DNA of 64,000 nt, from positions 124,001-188,000 of the forward strand of contig NZ_JAAILI010000043.1 in NCBI RefSeq assembly GCF_012650175.1, in the 5' to 3' direction. Origin of the DNA: Sphingomonas sp. S2M10. Its GTDB lineage: Bacteria > Pseudomonadota > Alphaproteobacteria > Sphingomonadales > Sphingomonadaceae. The translations under genes were made by a program, and so were the position numbers. The stretch's first letter is position 1; the number at the start of each line of letters is the position of its first letter. The notes under the pieces are model-generated. The model did no database searches. It saw only the letters and a list, made by a program, of their open reading frames with translations, and was not told the origin of the DNA. This document shows positions 53,584-62,663 of the stretch, piece after piece.

Positions 53584-54156
53584 TTGAGCTGGCTGCGGGA
53601 CATCGATCGCTGGTTTCTGGCCGAGGTGCTGCCGCACGCAGCGGCGTTCCGCGCGCGTGCCGCACATTTCTGCGGCCGGGACGAGGCGGAAGACCTGGTG
53701 CAGGAAGCCTATGCGCGCGTGCTCAAGACGCCGGACCACCGCGCCATCGCCGCGCCCCGTGCCTTCGTCCTCACCATCATCCACAATCTCGCGCTGGAAC
53801 GGCTGCGCCGCGCCGCCGTGGTGCGCATCGATCTGCTGGCGTCGCTGGACATGCCCGACCTCGCCGATCCGGCCCCGGATGCCTTTGCCGTCGCCGCGGG
53901 GCGCTCGGAGCTCGACCACCTGCTCGCGCAGATCGAGGCGCTGCCGCCGCAGTGCGCGCGGGTGCTCCACATGCGCAAGATCCAGGGCATGCCGCCGGCC
54001 GCGATCGCCGAGGCGCTTTCCATCTCGCTCTCGACCGTGGAAAAGCATATCGCTAAGGGCCTCGCCCTGATTACGAAGGGTCGCCGCGATCGCGCGCTCC
54101 CGGTGGAGGAATCTTGGCCGACCCGATCGAACCCGCACAGCGCCACGAAGACCTGA
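53584..54156 (+). CDS. ECF sigma factor, FecI-like (module B)
   Basis: A 190-residue sigma factor, mirror image of module A. The start is TTG 53584 with GGTGGAG six bases before it; GTG 53572 is an alternative. Region 2 blocks are HFCGRDEAEDLVQEAYARVL and FVLTIIHNLALERLRR, and region 4 is LPPQCARVLHMRKIQGMPP with the helix-turn-helix ALSISLSTVEKHIAKGLALI. The C-terminal 25 residues extend into the FecR gene, whose start codon lies 43 bases inside this one. It should switch on the adjoining receptor operon. Confidence 0.9.
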   Translation: MSWLRDIDRWFLAEVLPHAAAFRARAAHFCGRDEAEDLVQEAYARVLKTPDHRAIAAPRAFVLTIIHNLALERLRRAAVVRIDLLASLDMPDLADPAPDAFAVAAGRSELDHLLAQIEALPPQCARVLHMRKIQGMPPAAIAEALSISLSTVEKHIAKGLALITKGRRDRALPVEESWPTRSNPHSATKT

Positions 54157-55058
54157 TCGACGATGCCGCCAAATGGCTGGCGGCGCTCGACTCGGGCTCG
54201 GCGAGCGTCGCCGCGTTCGAGGCCTGGCGATCGGCCGATCCGCGGCACGCGGTCGCCTTCGCCGAAGTTGCCGGCAGCTGGCGCGACCTCGATGCGCTGC
54301 GAGTCTCGCAAAGCGATCTGCCGCCGCCCCCGCTTGCCGCAGCGACGGCGGACGCGCTGCGCCCGCGCCGTCATTTCCTGAAAGCGGCGACCGGCGCGAT
54401 CGCCGTCGCGGCTGCGGGCGGCGGCTTCGCCTATCGCGCCTATGCCCGCGGCAAGGCGGAAACCGCGGTCGGCGAACGCACGACCATCACGGTGGCGAAG
54501 GGCATCGCGGTCGACCTCAACACCGACAGCCGCATTTATTGGCGCGAGGGCGATCCGGCGTCGCTGTGGCTGGAACGCGGCGAGGTGGCGATCCGGCTGA
54601 ACGCGGGGCAGGCGCTGGAGCTGCACACCCCCGGCGGCCGCTTCCGCTGCGCCCCCGGCGCCTATAATGCGCGGCTGCGAGGTGCGGCGTGCGAGCTCGC
54701 GGTCTTGGCCGGCAGCGTTGCCGATGCGCGCGGCGTGAAAGCCACCACCGGCATGATCGCGCTCGCCACGCAGGGCGATCTCGACCTGCGCGCCGAGGAC
54801 GCCGATCTCGCCCGCATCACCGCCTGGCAGAACGACACGCTGGTGCTGAACGGCGAGAGCCTGGATTACGCGCTCGCCGAGATCAACCGCTACCAGCGGC
54901 ACAAGATCATGATCGGCGATCCGGCGCTCGCCCGGTTGCGGCTGGGCGGCACCTTCGCCACGCGCGATCCGGCCGAATTTCTTGGCGCACTGCGCAGTTC
55001 GTTCGGCGTCCGCGCCGCCACCAGCGCCGACGGCAGCATCGTTCTCACCAGAGGCTGA
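54114..55058 (+). CDS. FecR-family anti-sigma factor (module B)
   Basis: A 314-residue regulator starting at TTG 54114 with GGAGGAA just upstream, inside the end of the sigma gene. The N-terminal DUF4880-type part (HEDLIDDAAKWLAAL, FEAWRSADPRHAVAFAEVA) leads into a hydrophobic segment (LKAATGAIAVAAAGGGFAY). The periplasmic FecR domain has TAVGERTTITVAKGIAVDLN and LWLERGEVAIRLNAG, and a C-terminal secretin-like part reads LVLNGESLDYALAEINRYQ. The overlap with the sigma gene means tight co-expression, as expected for an inhibitor. Confidence 0.92.
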   Translation: MADPIEPAQRHEDLIDDAAKWLAALDSGSASVAAFEAWRSADPRHAVAFAEVAGSWRDLDALRVSQSDLPPPPLAAATADALRPRRHFLKAATGAIAVAAAGGGFAYRAYARGKAETAVGERTTITVAKGIAVDLNTDSRIYWREGDPASLWLERGEVAIRLNAGQALELHTPGGRFRCAPGAYNARLRGAACELAVLAGSVADARGVKATTGMIALATQGDLDLRAEDADLARITAWQNDTLVLNGESLDYALAEINRYQRHKIMIGDPALARLRLGGTFATRDPAEFLGALRSSFGVRAATSADGSIVLTRG

Positions 55059-55060
55059 AA

Positions 55061-55067
55061 TTTTTTT
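55061..55067 (+). promoter_or_regulatory. T7 run directly after the second FecR stop
   Basis: Seven T begin two bases after the TGA at 55058 and 72 bases before the receptor ATG, followed by GC-rich DNA. It matches the T7 after the FecR gene of module A. No hairpin precedes it, so its purpose is unclear. Confidence 0.25.
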
Positions 55068-55138
55068 CGGGCCGAATGGCGGTTTCGCCGCTCCCATCCA
55101 TCCTTGCTGGGACAAACGTTTCCAAGAGCGGGGTTTCC

Positions 55139-57625
55139 ATGCACAAGTTTCTGACGACGACCGCCCTGGTGGCGGCCGCGCTGCCGGCTGCCGCCCATGC
55201 ACAGGCGCCGCGCATCGCGTTCGACATCAAGGCCGGTGACACGGCATCGGCGCTCAACAGCTTCGCGCGCCAGGCGCGCGTCCATGTGATCTTCCCCTAT
55301 GACGCGGTGGCCAGCCGCAAGGTGGCGGCGCTGCGCGGCAGCTTCACGCGCGGCGAGGCGCTGCGCCGCCTGATCGCCGGCCAAGGCTTGGTCATCGCCG
55401 AGGAAACCGCCTCGATGATCTCGCTCAAGGTCGCCCCCGTTGAGGCGCCCAAGCCCGAGCCGCAAACCGCCGACGCCACCATCGGCGAGGAAATCGTCGT
55501 GCTCGGCACCGGTGAATCGCGCCAGGTGCAGACCGTTTCCGAGGTCGCCATGCGCAAGACCACGCCGGGTAGCTCGCCGCTCCGCTCGCTGAGCCGCCTG
55601 CCGGGGGTGAACTTCGATTCCTCGGACGCCCGCGGCACCTATGAAGCCGCGACCCAGCTCTCGATCCGCGGCTTCCTCACCGATCAGATGGGCTATACGT
55701 TGGACGGCGTGCCGCTCGGCAACATGCAGTATCGCAACAATAACGGCCTTTCGATCAACCGCGCGCTGCTCAGCGAGAACAATGGCCCGGCGACGCTGTC
55801 GCAGGGCGCCGGCGCGCTCGGCACCGCCTCGACCAGCAATATCGGTGGCACCGTCGACTTCACCTCGATCGATCCGACCGTGCGGTTCGGCGTCGATCTC
55901 GAGCAGAGCTATGGCAGCGCCGACAGCTGGCGCAGCTTTGGCCGGGTCAACACCGGCGCGCTGCCCTGGGGCGGCATGCTCGCGCTTTCCTATGCGCATG
56001 ATCGCCAGGGCAAGTGGAAGGGCTGGGGCAAGCAGGAGCAGGATCAGATCAACGCCAAATATGTCCAGCCGCTGGGCGACGGGATCAGGTCCACCACCTT
56101 CCTCAACCTGATCGATCGCCGCGAGGACGATTACAATGATACGTCGCTCGCTCGCCTCAAGACCTATGGCTGGGACTTCGACAATATCCCGACCTTCGCG
56201 CTGGCCGAACAGCTGGCGGTGCTGACCCAGACCGGCGGCACGGCGCCCGCCCCCTATCAGGCCCCGGACGATACTGTGTACCAGGGCGGCGGCGTGCGAC
56301 GCGACCTGCTCGGCTATGAGAAGCTCGAATACCGGATCAGCCCGCGCCTTTCCGGCTTCACCACCGCCTATCTGCACCTGGACAAGGGCATCGGCACCTG
56401 GGCAAGCCCCTATGATCCGACGCCGGCAGCGTTCGGCGGCTCGCCGGTCTCGGTGTCGGCGCTGCGCTACGACATCGATCGCAAGGGCGTGATCTCGCGC
56501 CTCACCTTCGATGCCGGCAGCCACAAGATCGAGGCGGGCATCTGGTACGAACGCAACGTGTTCAACCAGGGCTCCTATCTCTACGGACTGCAGAAGGGCG
56601 TGACGCCGAGCAAATTCCAGCGCTTCTACACCAACCCGTTCCGCACCAAGTTCCGCAATCGCTTCGTCACCGACACCGTGCAGATCGACCTTGGCGATAC
56701 CTGGCAGGCGACCTCCGCGCTGCGCCTGAACGCCGGGGTGAAGGGCGTCGTCGCGACCAGCACCGCGACCAGCATCACCAGCGCCACGCCGATCAACGGA
56801 TCGATCCAGGCGAAGAACTGGTTCCTGCCGACCGCCGGCATTCTCTACACACTGGGCGGCGGCAGCGAGGTTTTTGCCGATTATACCCGCAACATGGCGG
56901 CGTTCGTCGCCTCCACCTCGAGCGGGCCGTTCTCGAGCAGCTCGCAGGCCGGATTCGACTATATCCGCAACGATCTGAAGCCGGAGATGACCAACACCTT
57001 CGAGGCCGGTTACCGCTATCATCATCGCAGCGTGCAGCTCTCGCTCACCGGCTATTACGTCAAGTTCACCAACCGCCTGCTCGCCTCGTCGATTAGCGCG
57101 GTGGTGGTCGGCAACCAGAACGTATTGCAGAATGTCGGCGGCGTCTCGTCGCGCGGGGTCGAGGCGGCGGCGAACTGGAAGTTCCTGCCGCACTGGTCGC
57201 TCTATGGCAGCTGGGCCTATAACGACGCGACCTATGATGACGACGTTCAGCCGCTGGGCGGCACGCGGATACCCACCAAGGGCAAGCAGGTCGTCGCCTC
57301 GCCGCGCCATGTCGGCAATGCCGAGCTCAACTATGATGACGGCACACTCTTCGGCACGCTCTCGGCGCATTATCGCAGCCGGCGCTATTACAGCTATCTC
57401 AACGATGCCCCGCTGCCGGGTGCGGTGAACGTCAACCTTGCGGGCGGCTATCGCTTCAGCCGGTTGCTCGACCTGCAGGTCAACGTCACCAACCTGTTCG
57501 ACAAGCGGTACATCGCCTCGACCGGCACTGCCGGCTTCGTCACCGCGGACCCGAACGGCACCTACACGACGCTGCAGCCCGCCGCGCCGCGCCAGGTGTT
57601 CGCAACCGTCCGCGTCCATTTCTGA
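55139..57625 (+). CDS. STN-domain TonB-dependent receptor (module B)
   Basis: An 828-residue receptor starting at ATG 55139 with a signal peptide (LTTTALVAAALPAAAHAQ). The STN domain (about residues 27-100: IAFDIKAGDTASALNSFARQ, GSFTRGEALRRLIAG) is followed by TonB box EEIVVLGTGESRQVQTVSE. The plug is less standard: RSLSRLPGVNFDSSDARGTY, LSIRGFLTDQMGYTLDGVPLG, TLSQGAGALGTASTSNIGG. The barrel ends APRQVFATVRVHF. It belongs to the same signalling design as module A but is 184 residues shorter. The next gene encodes a metallophosphoesterase, which suggests a phosphoester ligand (inference). Confidence 0.93.
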   Translation: MHKFLTTTALVAAALPAAAHAQAPRIAFDIKAGDTASALNSFARQARVHVIFPYDAVASRKVAALRGSFTRGEALRRLIAGQGLVIAEETASMISLKVAPVEAPKPEPQTADATIGEEIVVLGTGESRQVQTVSEVAMRKTTPGSSPLRSLSRLPGVNFDSSDARGTYEAATQLSIRGFLTDQMGYTLDGVPLGNMQYRNNNGLSINRALLSENNGPATLSQGAGALGTASTSNIGGTVDFTSIDPTVRFGVDLEQSYGSADSWRSFGRVNTGALPWGGMLALSYAHDRQGKWKGWGKQEQDQINAKYVQPLGDGIRSTTFLNLIDRREDDYNDTSLARLKTYGWDFDNIPTFALAEQLAVLTQTGGTAPAPYQAPDDTVYQGGGVRRDLLGYEKLEYRISPRLSGFTTAYLHLDKGIGTWASPYDPTPAAFGGSPVSVSALRYDIDRKGVISRLTFDAGSHKIEAGIWYERNVFNQGSYLYGLQKGVTPSKFQRFYTNPFRTKFRNRFVTDTVQIDLGDTWQATSALRLNAGVKGVVATSTATSITSATPINGSIQAKNWFLPTAGILYTLGGGSEVFADYTRNMAAFVASTSSGPFSSSSQAGFDYIRNDLKPEMTNTFEAGYRYHHRSVQLSLTGYYVKFTNRLLASSISAVVVGNQNVLQNVGGVSSRGVEAAANWKFLPHWSLYGSWAYNDATYDDDVQPLGGTRIPTKGKQVVASPRHVGNAELNYDDGTLFGTLSAHYRSRRYYSYLNDAPLPGAVNVNLAGGYRFSRLLDLQVNVTNLFDKRYIASTGTAGFVTADPNGTYTTLQPAAPRQVFATVRVHF

Positions 57626-57721
57626 GGGGCCACCGGCGGGCACGCCTTGTGCGTGCTTGCCCCGACGGCCGGCGTTGCACCAGGGCGGCGTCGGCCGTTC
57701 GGATTGCTGAAAGGTTTTGAG

Positions 57722-58642
57722 ATGCATCGCAGGACTCTGCTGCGCGGCGCGCTGGCCGCCCCGTTCGCTTCCGTTGGCTTGAGCGCCGCGAGCGCGGACA
57801 CCGGCGCTTTCACCTTCGCCCTTCTCGGAGATTGCCACATCCGGCCCGAGCTCGATGCGGTGCGCGGATGCACGATGTGCTTCGAGCAGGTCTCCGCCTC
57901 GCCCGTCGATTTCGTCATCCAGAATGGCGACCATATCGAGGACGCGCTGGAAACCAACCGTACCCGCGCAACGATGCTGATGGACCTGTATCAGCAGACC
58001 GAGCGCGCGCATCTGCGCAAGAAGGTGTATCATGTGCTCGGCAATCACGATTGCCTGGGCGTGTTTCCCGCGAGCGGCGTCTCGCCCGATGCGCCCGACT
58101 ATGGCAAGCGCTTCTACACCAATCGCTTCGGGCCGCGCTATTACGCTTTCGATCACAAGGGCGTACACTTCGTGGTGCTGGATTCGGTCGGGATCACCGC
58201 CGATCGCAGCTATGAAGGCCGTGTCGATGCCGATCAGCTGGCTTGGCTGCAGGCGGATCTCGCCGCCCAGCCAGCGGGCGCCCGGATCGTCGCGATTACC
58301 CACATTCCGCTCATCACCGCCATGCGCTGCTACGAGCCCGAAAGCTGGCTGGACACGCCGCACAACTGGACCAATGTCGTCAATGCCCGCGAGGTGCTGC
58401 GTGTCCTCGGCGCGCACAAGGTGTTGGCCGTCCTGCAGGCACATAGCCATGTCTACGAGCGGATCGAGCTCAACGGGATGGCGTTCATCACCACCGGTGC
58501 CGTCGCGGGCGCGGACTGGCGCGGTTCGTTTCTGGGCACGCCCGAAGGCTATACCGAGGTCACGATCGCCGGCAGGACCGTTGGCAGCCGATATCGAGCA
58601 TATGGATTCGCCAGCGTACATCGCGGGGATGTAGCGATCTGA
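57722..58642 (+). CDS. Tat-exported metallophosphoesterase
   Basis: A 306-residue calcineurin-like phosphoesterase starting at ATG 57722 with a twin-arginine signal (MHRRTLLRGALAAPFASVGL). The five metal-binding blocks are present: GDCHI (about 36-40), NGDHIED (about 69-75), GNHD (about 107-110), THIP and AHSHVYER. Such enzymes hydrolyse phosphomono- or diesters; secreted ones often release phosphate from sugar or nucleotide phosphates. It follows the module B receptor by 96 bases and mirrors the PHP phosphohydrolase of module A. Confidence 0.9.
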   Translation: MHRRTLLRGALAAPFASVGLSAASADTGAFTFALLGDCHIRPELDAVRGCTMCFEQVSASPVDFVIQNGDHIEDALETNRTRATMLMDLYQQTERAHLRKKVYHVLGNHDCLGVFPASGVSPDAPDYGKRFYTNRFGPRYYAFDHKGVHFVVLDSVGITADRSYEGRVDADQLAWLQADLAAQPAGARIVAITHIPLITAMRCYEPESWLDTPHNWTNVVNAREVLRVLGAHKVLAVLQAHSHVYERIELNGMAFITTGAVAGADWRGSFLGTPEGYTEVTIAGRTVGSRYRAYGFASVHRGDVAI

Positions 58643-58650
58643 CGGAGCAC

Positions 58651-58670
58651 GCCGAGCGATTACCCTCGGC
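58651..58670 (+). terminator. Hairpin after the metallophosphoesterase gene
   Basis: GCCGAG (58651-58656) and CTCGGC (58665-58670) form six-base perfect arms with an eight-base loop, nine bases after the stop codon, followed by CTTGTC. It separates this gene from the convergent kdpE gene. The short stem makes it a modest candidate. Confidence 0.35.
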
Positions 58671-58719
58671 CTTGTCGGCTCCGCGCCCGATGCCGGTGAC
58701 GAAGTTTTCGACTCCGCGG

Positions 58720-59406
58720 TCAGCCGTCCGCCTTGAGACGATACCCCACCCCCAGTTCGTTGGAGATCACGCTGCCGATCGGCCCCGGCGCTTCCAGTTT
58801 CTGGCGCAGGTTGCGGATCACGATCCGCAAATACTCCACCCGCGGCTCCTCGTCCCCGCCCCAGGCGGCGGCGAGCACGCGGTCGTGGGTCACGACCCGG
58901 CCGATATGTCGCGCCAGCACCGCGAGCACGTCGTGCTCCTTGCGGGTCAGATGCAGTTCCTCGTCGCCGCGGCAGACGATGCGCCGGTCGAGATCGATGG
59001 TCAGGTCGCCGCGCTTGACGATCTTCGGCGTCGACTCGGACAGCCCCTGATGGCGCAGCGCGACGCGGAGGCGCGCCAGCAGTTCCTCGGTGTCGAACGG
59101 CTTGGAGACGAAGTCGTCGGCGCCGAGGTCCAGTGCGGTTACCTTCTCGTCGACTGCGTCGCGGGCCGAGACGACGAGCACCACGGCGTCGCCGTTCGCA
59201 CGCAGTAGCGGGATCAGTCCCAGCCCGTCGCGATCGGGCAACCCTAGGTCGAGCAGCACCGCGCTCGGATGCTCGATCGCCGCCTGGCGTAGCGCCTCCC
59301 GGGCATCATGCGCTTCGACCACCGCATAGCCGGCGCGGGCGAGCGTATTGCGCAGCAGCCGGCGAATAGCGGTTTCGTCATCGACGACGAGGATCTTGGC
59401 AGGCAT
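58720..59406 (-). CDS. kdpE: KdpE response regulator
   Basis: A 228-residue OmpR-type regulator with a receiver domain (phospho-acceptor Asp53 in LLDLGLPDRDG, acidic pair VVDDE at 8-12, conserved Lys in FVSKPFD) and a C-terminal winged helix (HLTRKEHDVLAVLARHIG, VEYLRIVIRNLRQKLE, ELGVGYRL). Its ATG overlaps the stop of kdpD by one base. In the family it activates kdp expression under K+ limitation when phosphorylated by KdpD. It is the last gene of the kdp operon. Confidence 0.95.
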   Translation of the reverse strand: MPAKILVVDDETAIRRLLRNTLARAGYAVVEAHDAREALRQAAIEHPSAVLLDLGLPDRDGLGLIPLLRANGDAVVLVVSARDAVDEKVTALDLGADDFVSKPFDTEELLARLRVALRHQGLSESTPKIVKRGDLTIDLDRRIVCRGDEELHLTRKEHDVLAVLARHIGRVVTHDRVLAAAWGGDEEPRVEYLRIVIRNLRQKLEAPGPIGSVISNELGVGYRLKADG

Positions 59407-62081
59407 CAGACGGCACTTTCCCGCGCGGTGTCGCGTACGATCAGGGAGGAAGGAAACAGCAGCGCGAAGGCGGCGCCGGTTCCATCGGCGCGATTACGGG
59501 CCTCGACGCGCATGTCCATGGCTTCCGCGAATGCCTTGACGATGGCGAGTCCGAGCCCGGTGCCGCCGATGGCGCGATCGGAACCCTCGAGCCGGCGGAA
59601 AGTCTCGAACACCTCGGCCTCGCGGCCGGGCGGAAGGCCAGGCCCATTGTCCAGCACGGCGAGCTGGATCTGCCCATAGTGATGCCGCCCCTCGATCACG
59701 ATCTCCGTTCCTGGCTCGCCGTAGCGGCCGGCATTGTCCAACAGGTTCAGCAGACAGTGATGCAGAAGCTGCGGATCAGCGCGCACCAGCGGCAGATCGG
59801 GCGGCACGTCCAGTCTAACGGAATGTCCTTCCAGTGCGCGACGGGCATCGTGCGCGGCACCCGTCACAGCATCGCCGAGATCGACCGCTTCGATGTTCAG
59901 CTTGAGCGCGCCTGCCTCGACCCGCGCCATGTCCAGCAGATTGGCGATGAACCGGTTCAGCCGCGCCGATTCCGACTTGATCGTGCCGATCAGTTCGGGG
60001 GTTGCGCCATGCTCCAGTTCGTTGGCCGCGGCGATGACGGCGGTCAGCGGCGTGCGGAGATCATGGCTCACCGAGGACAGCAGCGCCGCGCGCAGCCGAT
60101 CGCGCGTGCGCACGGCGTCGACGTCGCGCATCTCGGCCTCCAGGCGGAGGCGCTCCAGCACCAGCGCGGACTGGTCGATCAGGCTGGCGAGCAGCGGCAA
60201 CTGATCGGCACGGATCGGATCGTCGCCCGCGTCGCGCGAGACGCCGAGCACCCCCAGCACGCGGCCGCCGGCCTTCAGCGGCTGGAACAGCCATTCGGAT
60301 GCGGCGAGCGTCCCCGAACCCTTGCCGGCGCTGACGCCATTGTCGAACGCCCAACTCGCCGCCGCCTGGTCCATCGTGTCGAGACGATAGCCGGGGTCGG
60401 TCGCCGCCTGCACTTCGAGCTCCCCGCCGAGCGAGGGCACGAGCAGCACGACCTGGACGCCGAACAGGCGCTTCACGTCGTCGCAGATCATCTGGCTGGC
60501 TTCAGTCGGATCGTTGATGCTCGTGATCTGGCGCAGGAAGCCTGCAAGCGTGGCGTTGGTCCGCGCGCTGGCGGCGGCCAGATCCGCCTGCGCGCGCACC
60601 CGCGAGGTGAGCTGGCTGGTCGCGATCGCCACGCCCAGCAGCACGAAGATCGAGACGACATTTTCCGGATTGTTGACGGTCAGGGTGCCGGTCGGCGGCA
60701 GGAAGAAGAAATTATAGGCGAGGCTGGAAAGGAAACCGGCGAACAGGCCCGTCCGAAGGCCGTACAGGCTCGCCGCCGCCATTACCGGCAGCAGATAGAG
60801 CAGCGCAACATTGCCGAGATTCAGGATATGAAAGAGCGCGCTGGCCAGGGCGGTGATGGCGGCGACACCCAACAGGCTCGCGACATATCCCGTCGGCGTG
60901 CCCCAGCCGCGCCCGCGAGAGCGCGCCGACCTGTCCGCTTCCGTGCCGTCCTCGATCGGCACGACATGCACGGTGACCCCCGGCGTCGCGCGCACCAGCC
61001 GGTCGACGACCGATCCGTGCCGCAGCTCGAACCAGCGCGAGCGCTTCGACTTGCCTAGGACCAGCTGCGTCGCGCGGGCATCGGCGAGGAAGGTCTGGAT
61101 GCCCTCGGTAACGGATGGCGCCGGCACCGTCGCGATCGCGCCGCCCAGCTGCGTCGCCAGCGTCATCGTCGCCGCCACGCGCTGGTGCTGCGCATCGGTG
61201 AAATGCTGCGTGCGAGGCGTTTCGATGAACAGCGCGGTCCAGGGCGCCTTCAGCGCGTCCGCCACCCGCTTGGCGACGCGGACCAGGCCATCGGCGCCGG
61301 GCAGTTCGGACACCGCGACGACGATGCGGTCGCTGCCTGCCCAGGTGCCGCCGACGCCCATCGCGCGGACATGCTCGAGCATCTGCGCGTCGACCGCCTG
61401 CGCCGCGCGGCGCAGCGCCAGTTCGCGCAGCGCCGAGAGATTGGATTTGGAGAAGAAATGGCCGAGCGCGCGGGTCGCTTCCTGCGGCAGATAGACCTTG
61501 CCGGCCTTCAGCCGGTCGATCAGCTCGTCCGGCGGGATGTCGACCACCTCGATCTCGGCCTGCTCCAGGATGCTGTCCGGCACGGTCTCGCGGACGCGGA
61601 CTCGGGTGAAGCTGGCGACGACGTCGTTGAGGCTTTCGACGTGCTGGATGTTGATCGTGGAATAGACGTCGATGCCCGCGGCCAGCAGCTCTTCCACGTC
61701 CTGGTAGCGCTTGGAATGCCGGCTGCCGGGCGCATTGGTATGCGCGAGCTCGTCGACCAGCACCAGTTGCGGCGCCCGGGCCAACACGGCGTCGAGATCC
61801 ATCTCGTGCAGCGTGCGCCCCTCATAGGCAACGGCGCGGCGCGGGACGATCTCGTGCCCCCGGGTGAGCGCCTCGGTCTCGACGCGCCCGTGCGTCTCCA
61901 CGACGGCGACCACCACGTCCACGCCGTCGCGCTTCTTGGCGGCGCCTTCGGACAGCATCTCATAGGTCTTGCCGACGCCGGGGGCGGCGCCGAGAAAGAT
62001 CTTGAGCCGTCCCCGGCCCTCCTGCGCGGCGGCGCGCAGAAGGGCGTCGGGATCCGGCCGGCCGTCTCCGGATGCGCCCAT
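59406..62081 (-). CDS. kdpD: KdpD osmosensitive K+ sensor histidine kinase
   Basis: An 891-residue inner-membrane kinase. The N-terminal KdpD domain has Walker A GAAPGVGKTY (31-40) and Walker B-like LVLVDELAHTNAPGSRHSKR. A USP-like domain spans about 250-380, four membrane segments lie at about 398-490 (DUF4118), and a GAF domain at about 510-645. The phospho-acceptor is His673 (SVSHDLRTPLTAV), followed by an ATPase domain (NLLDNAGRYG, LAVLDNGPGLPPG, GGTGLGLAIVKAFAEAM). It senses low K+ or turgor and phosphorylates KdpE. It shares a base with the stop of kdpC. Confidence 0.96.
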   Translation of the reverse strand: MGASGDGRPDPDALLRAAAQEGRGRLKIFLGAAPGVGKTYEMLSEGAAKKRDGVDVVVAVVETHGRVETEALTRGHEIVPRRAVAYEGRTLHEMDLDAVLARAPQLVLVDELAHTNAPGSRHSKRYQDVEELLAAGIDVYSTINIQHVESLNDVVASFTRVRVRETVPDSILEQAEIEVVDIPPDELIDRLKAGKVYLPQEATRALGHFFSKSNLSALRELALRRAAQAVDAQMLEHVRAMGVGGTWAGSDRIVVAVSELPGADGLVRVAKRVADALKAPWTALFIETPRTQHFTDAQHQRVAATMTLATQLGGAIATVPAPSVTEGIQTFLADARATQLVLGKSKRSRWFELRHGSVVDRLVRATPGVTVHVVPIEDGTEADRSARSRGRGWGTPTGYVASLLGVAAITALASALFHILNLGNVALLYLLPVMAAASLYGLRTGLFAGFLSSLAYNFFFLPPTGTLTVNNPENVVSIFVLLGVAIATSQLTSRVRAQADLAAASARTNATLAGFLRQITSINDPTEASQMICDDVKRLFGVQVVLLVPSLGGELEVQAATDPGYRLDTMDQAAASWAFDNGVSAGKGSGTLAASEWLFQPLKAGGRVLGVLGVSRDAGDDPIRADQLPLLASLIDQSALVLERLRLEAEMRDVDAVRTRDRLRAALLSSVSHDLRTPLTAVIAAANELEHGATPELIGTIKSESARLNRFIANLLDMARVEAGALKLNIEAVDLGDAVTGAAHDARRALEGHSVRLDVPPDLPLVRADPQLLHHCLLNLLDNAGRYGEPGTEIVIEGRHHYGQIQLAVLDNGPGLPPGREAEVFETFRRLEGSDRAIGGTGLGLAIVKAFAEAMDMRVEARNRADGTGAAFALLFPSSLIVRDTARESAV

Positions 62082-62653
62082 CAGCGCGACAGGGCGTCCA
62101 GCGCGCGATTGAGGGCGAGCACATTGACCCGCGGTTCGCCCAGGATCGAGCCTTCGACCTGCTGGGTGACCAGCGCACGCACCCGCTCGACCGGGAGGTT
62201 GCGGACGCGGGCGACCCGGGGCGCCTGGGCCAGCGCCGATGCCGGCGAAAGATCGGGATCGAGACCCGAGCCGCTGGCCGTGACGAGGTCGGCCGGCACC
62301 GGTCCGGTCACGCCCTCGGCGCGCCGCTTGGCGATGTCGGGCTTGACCCGATCGACCAGCGCCTGCGCCGCGGGGCCCAGGTTCGAGCCCGAGGACGCGA
62401 GACCGTCATAGCCCTTGCCGGCGGCCGACGGGCGGGTCTGGAAATAACGCTCGCTGGTGAACGCCTGGCCGACGACCGACGAGCCGATCACCCGGCCGGC
62501 ATTGTCGCGGACGAGGCTGCCGTTCGCCTGCGCCGGGAAGATGGCCTGGCCGATCCCGGTCATCGCCAGCGGATAGGCGAGCCCGAGGAGCGCGGCGAAC
62601 AGGATCGTCATGACGATCGCCGGTCGCAATGCGGAAGTGAAATCCTTGCCCAT
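62081..62653 (-). CDS. kdpC: KdpC subunit of the K+-transporting ATPase
   Basis: A 190-residue membrane-anchored subunit with a single N-terminal helix (IVMTILFAALLGLAYPLAMTG) and a periplasmic body with the family blocks GSLVRDNAGRVIGSSVVGQ, YFQTRPSAAGKGYDGLASSGSNLGP and SGLDPDLSPASALAQ. KdpC stabilises the KdpABC complex and affects K+ affinity. The ATG is 10 bases after the kdpB stop. Confidence 0.96.
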   Translation of the reverse strand: MGKDFTSALRPAIVMTILFAALLGLAYPLAMTGIGQAIFPAQANGSLVRDNAGRVIGSSVVGQAFTSERYFQTRPSAAGKGYDGLASSGSNLGPAAQALVDRVKPDIAKRRAEGVTGPVPADLVTASGSGLDPDLSPASALAQAPRVARVRNLPVERVRALVTQQVEGSILGEPRVNVLALNRALDALSR

Positions 62654-62663
62654 GTCCTACTCC

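Noticed and set aside
54890..58621. A 1243-codon minus-strand frame opposite the module B receptor and metallophosphoesterase
   Set aside because: It spans two plus-strand genes with complete family motifs and shows no motif of its own, so it is a composition artefact.
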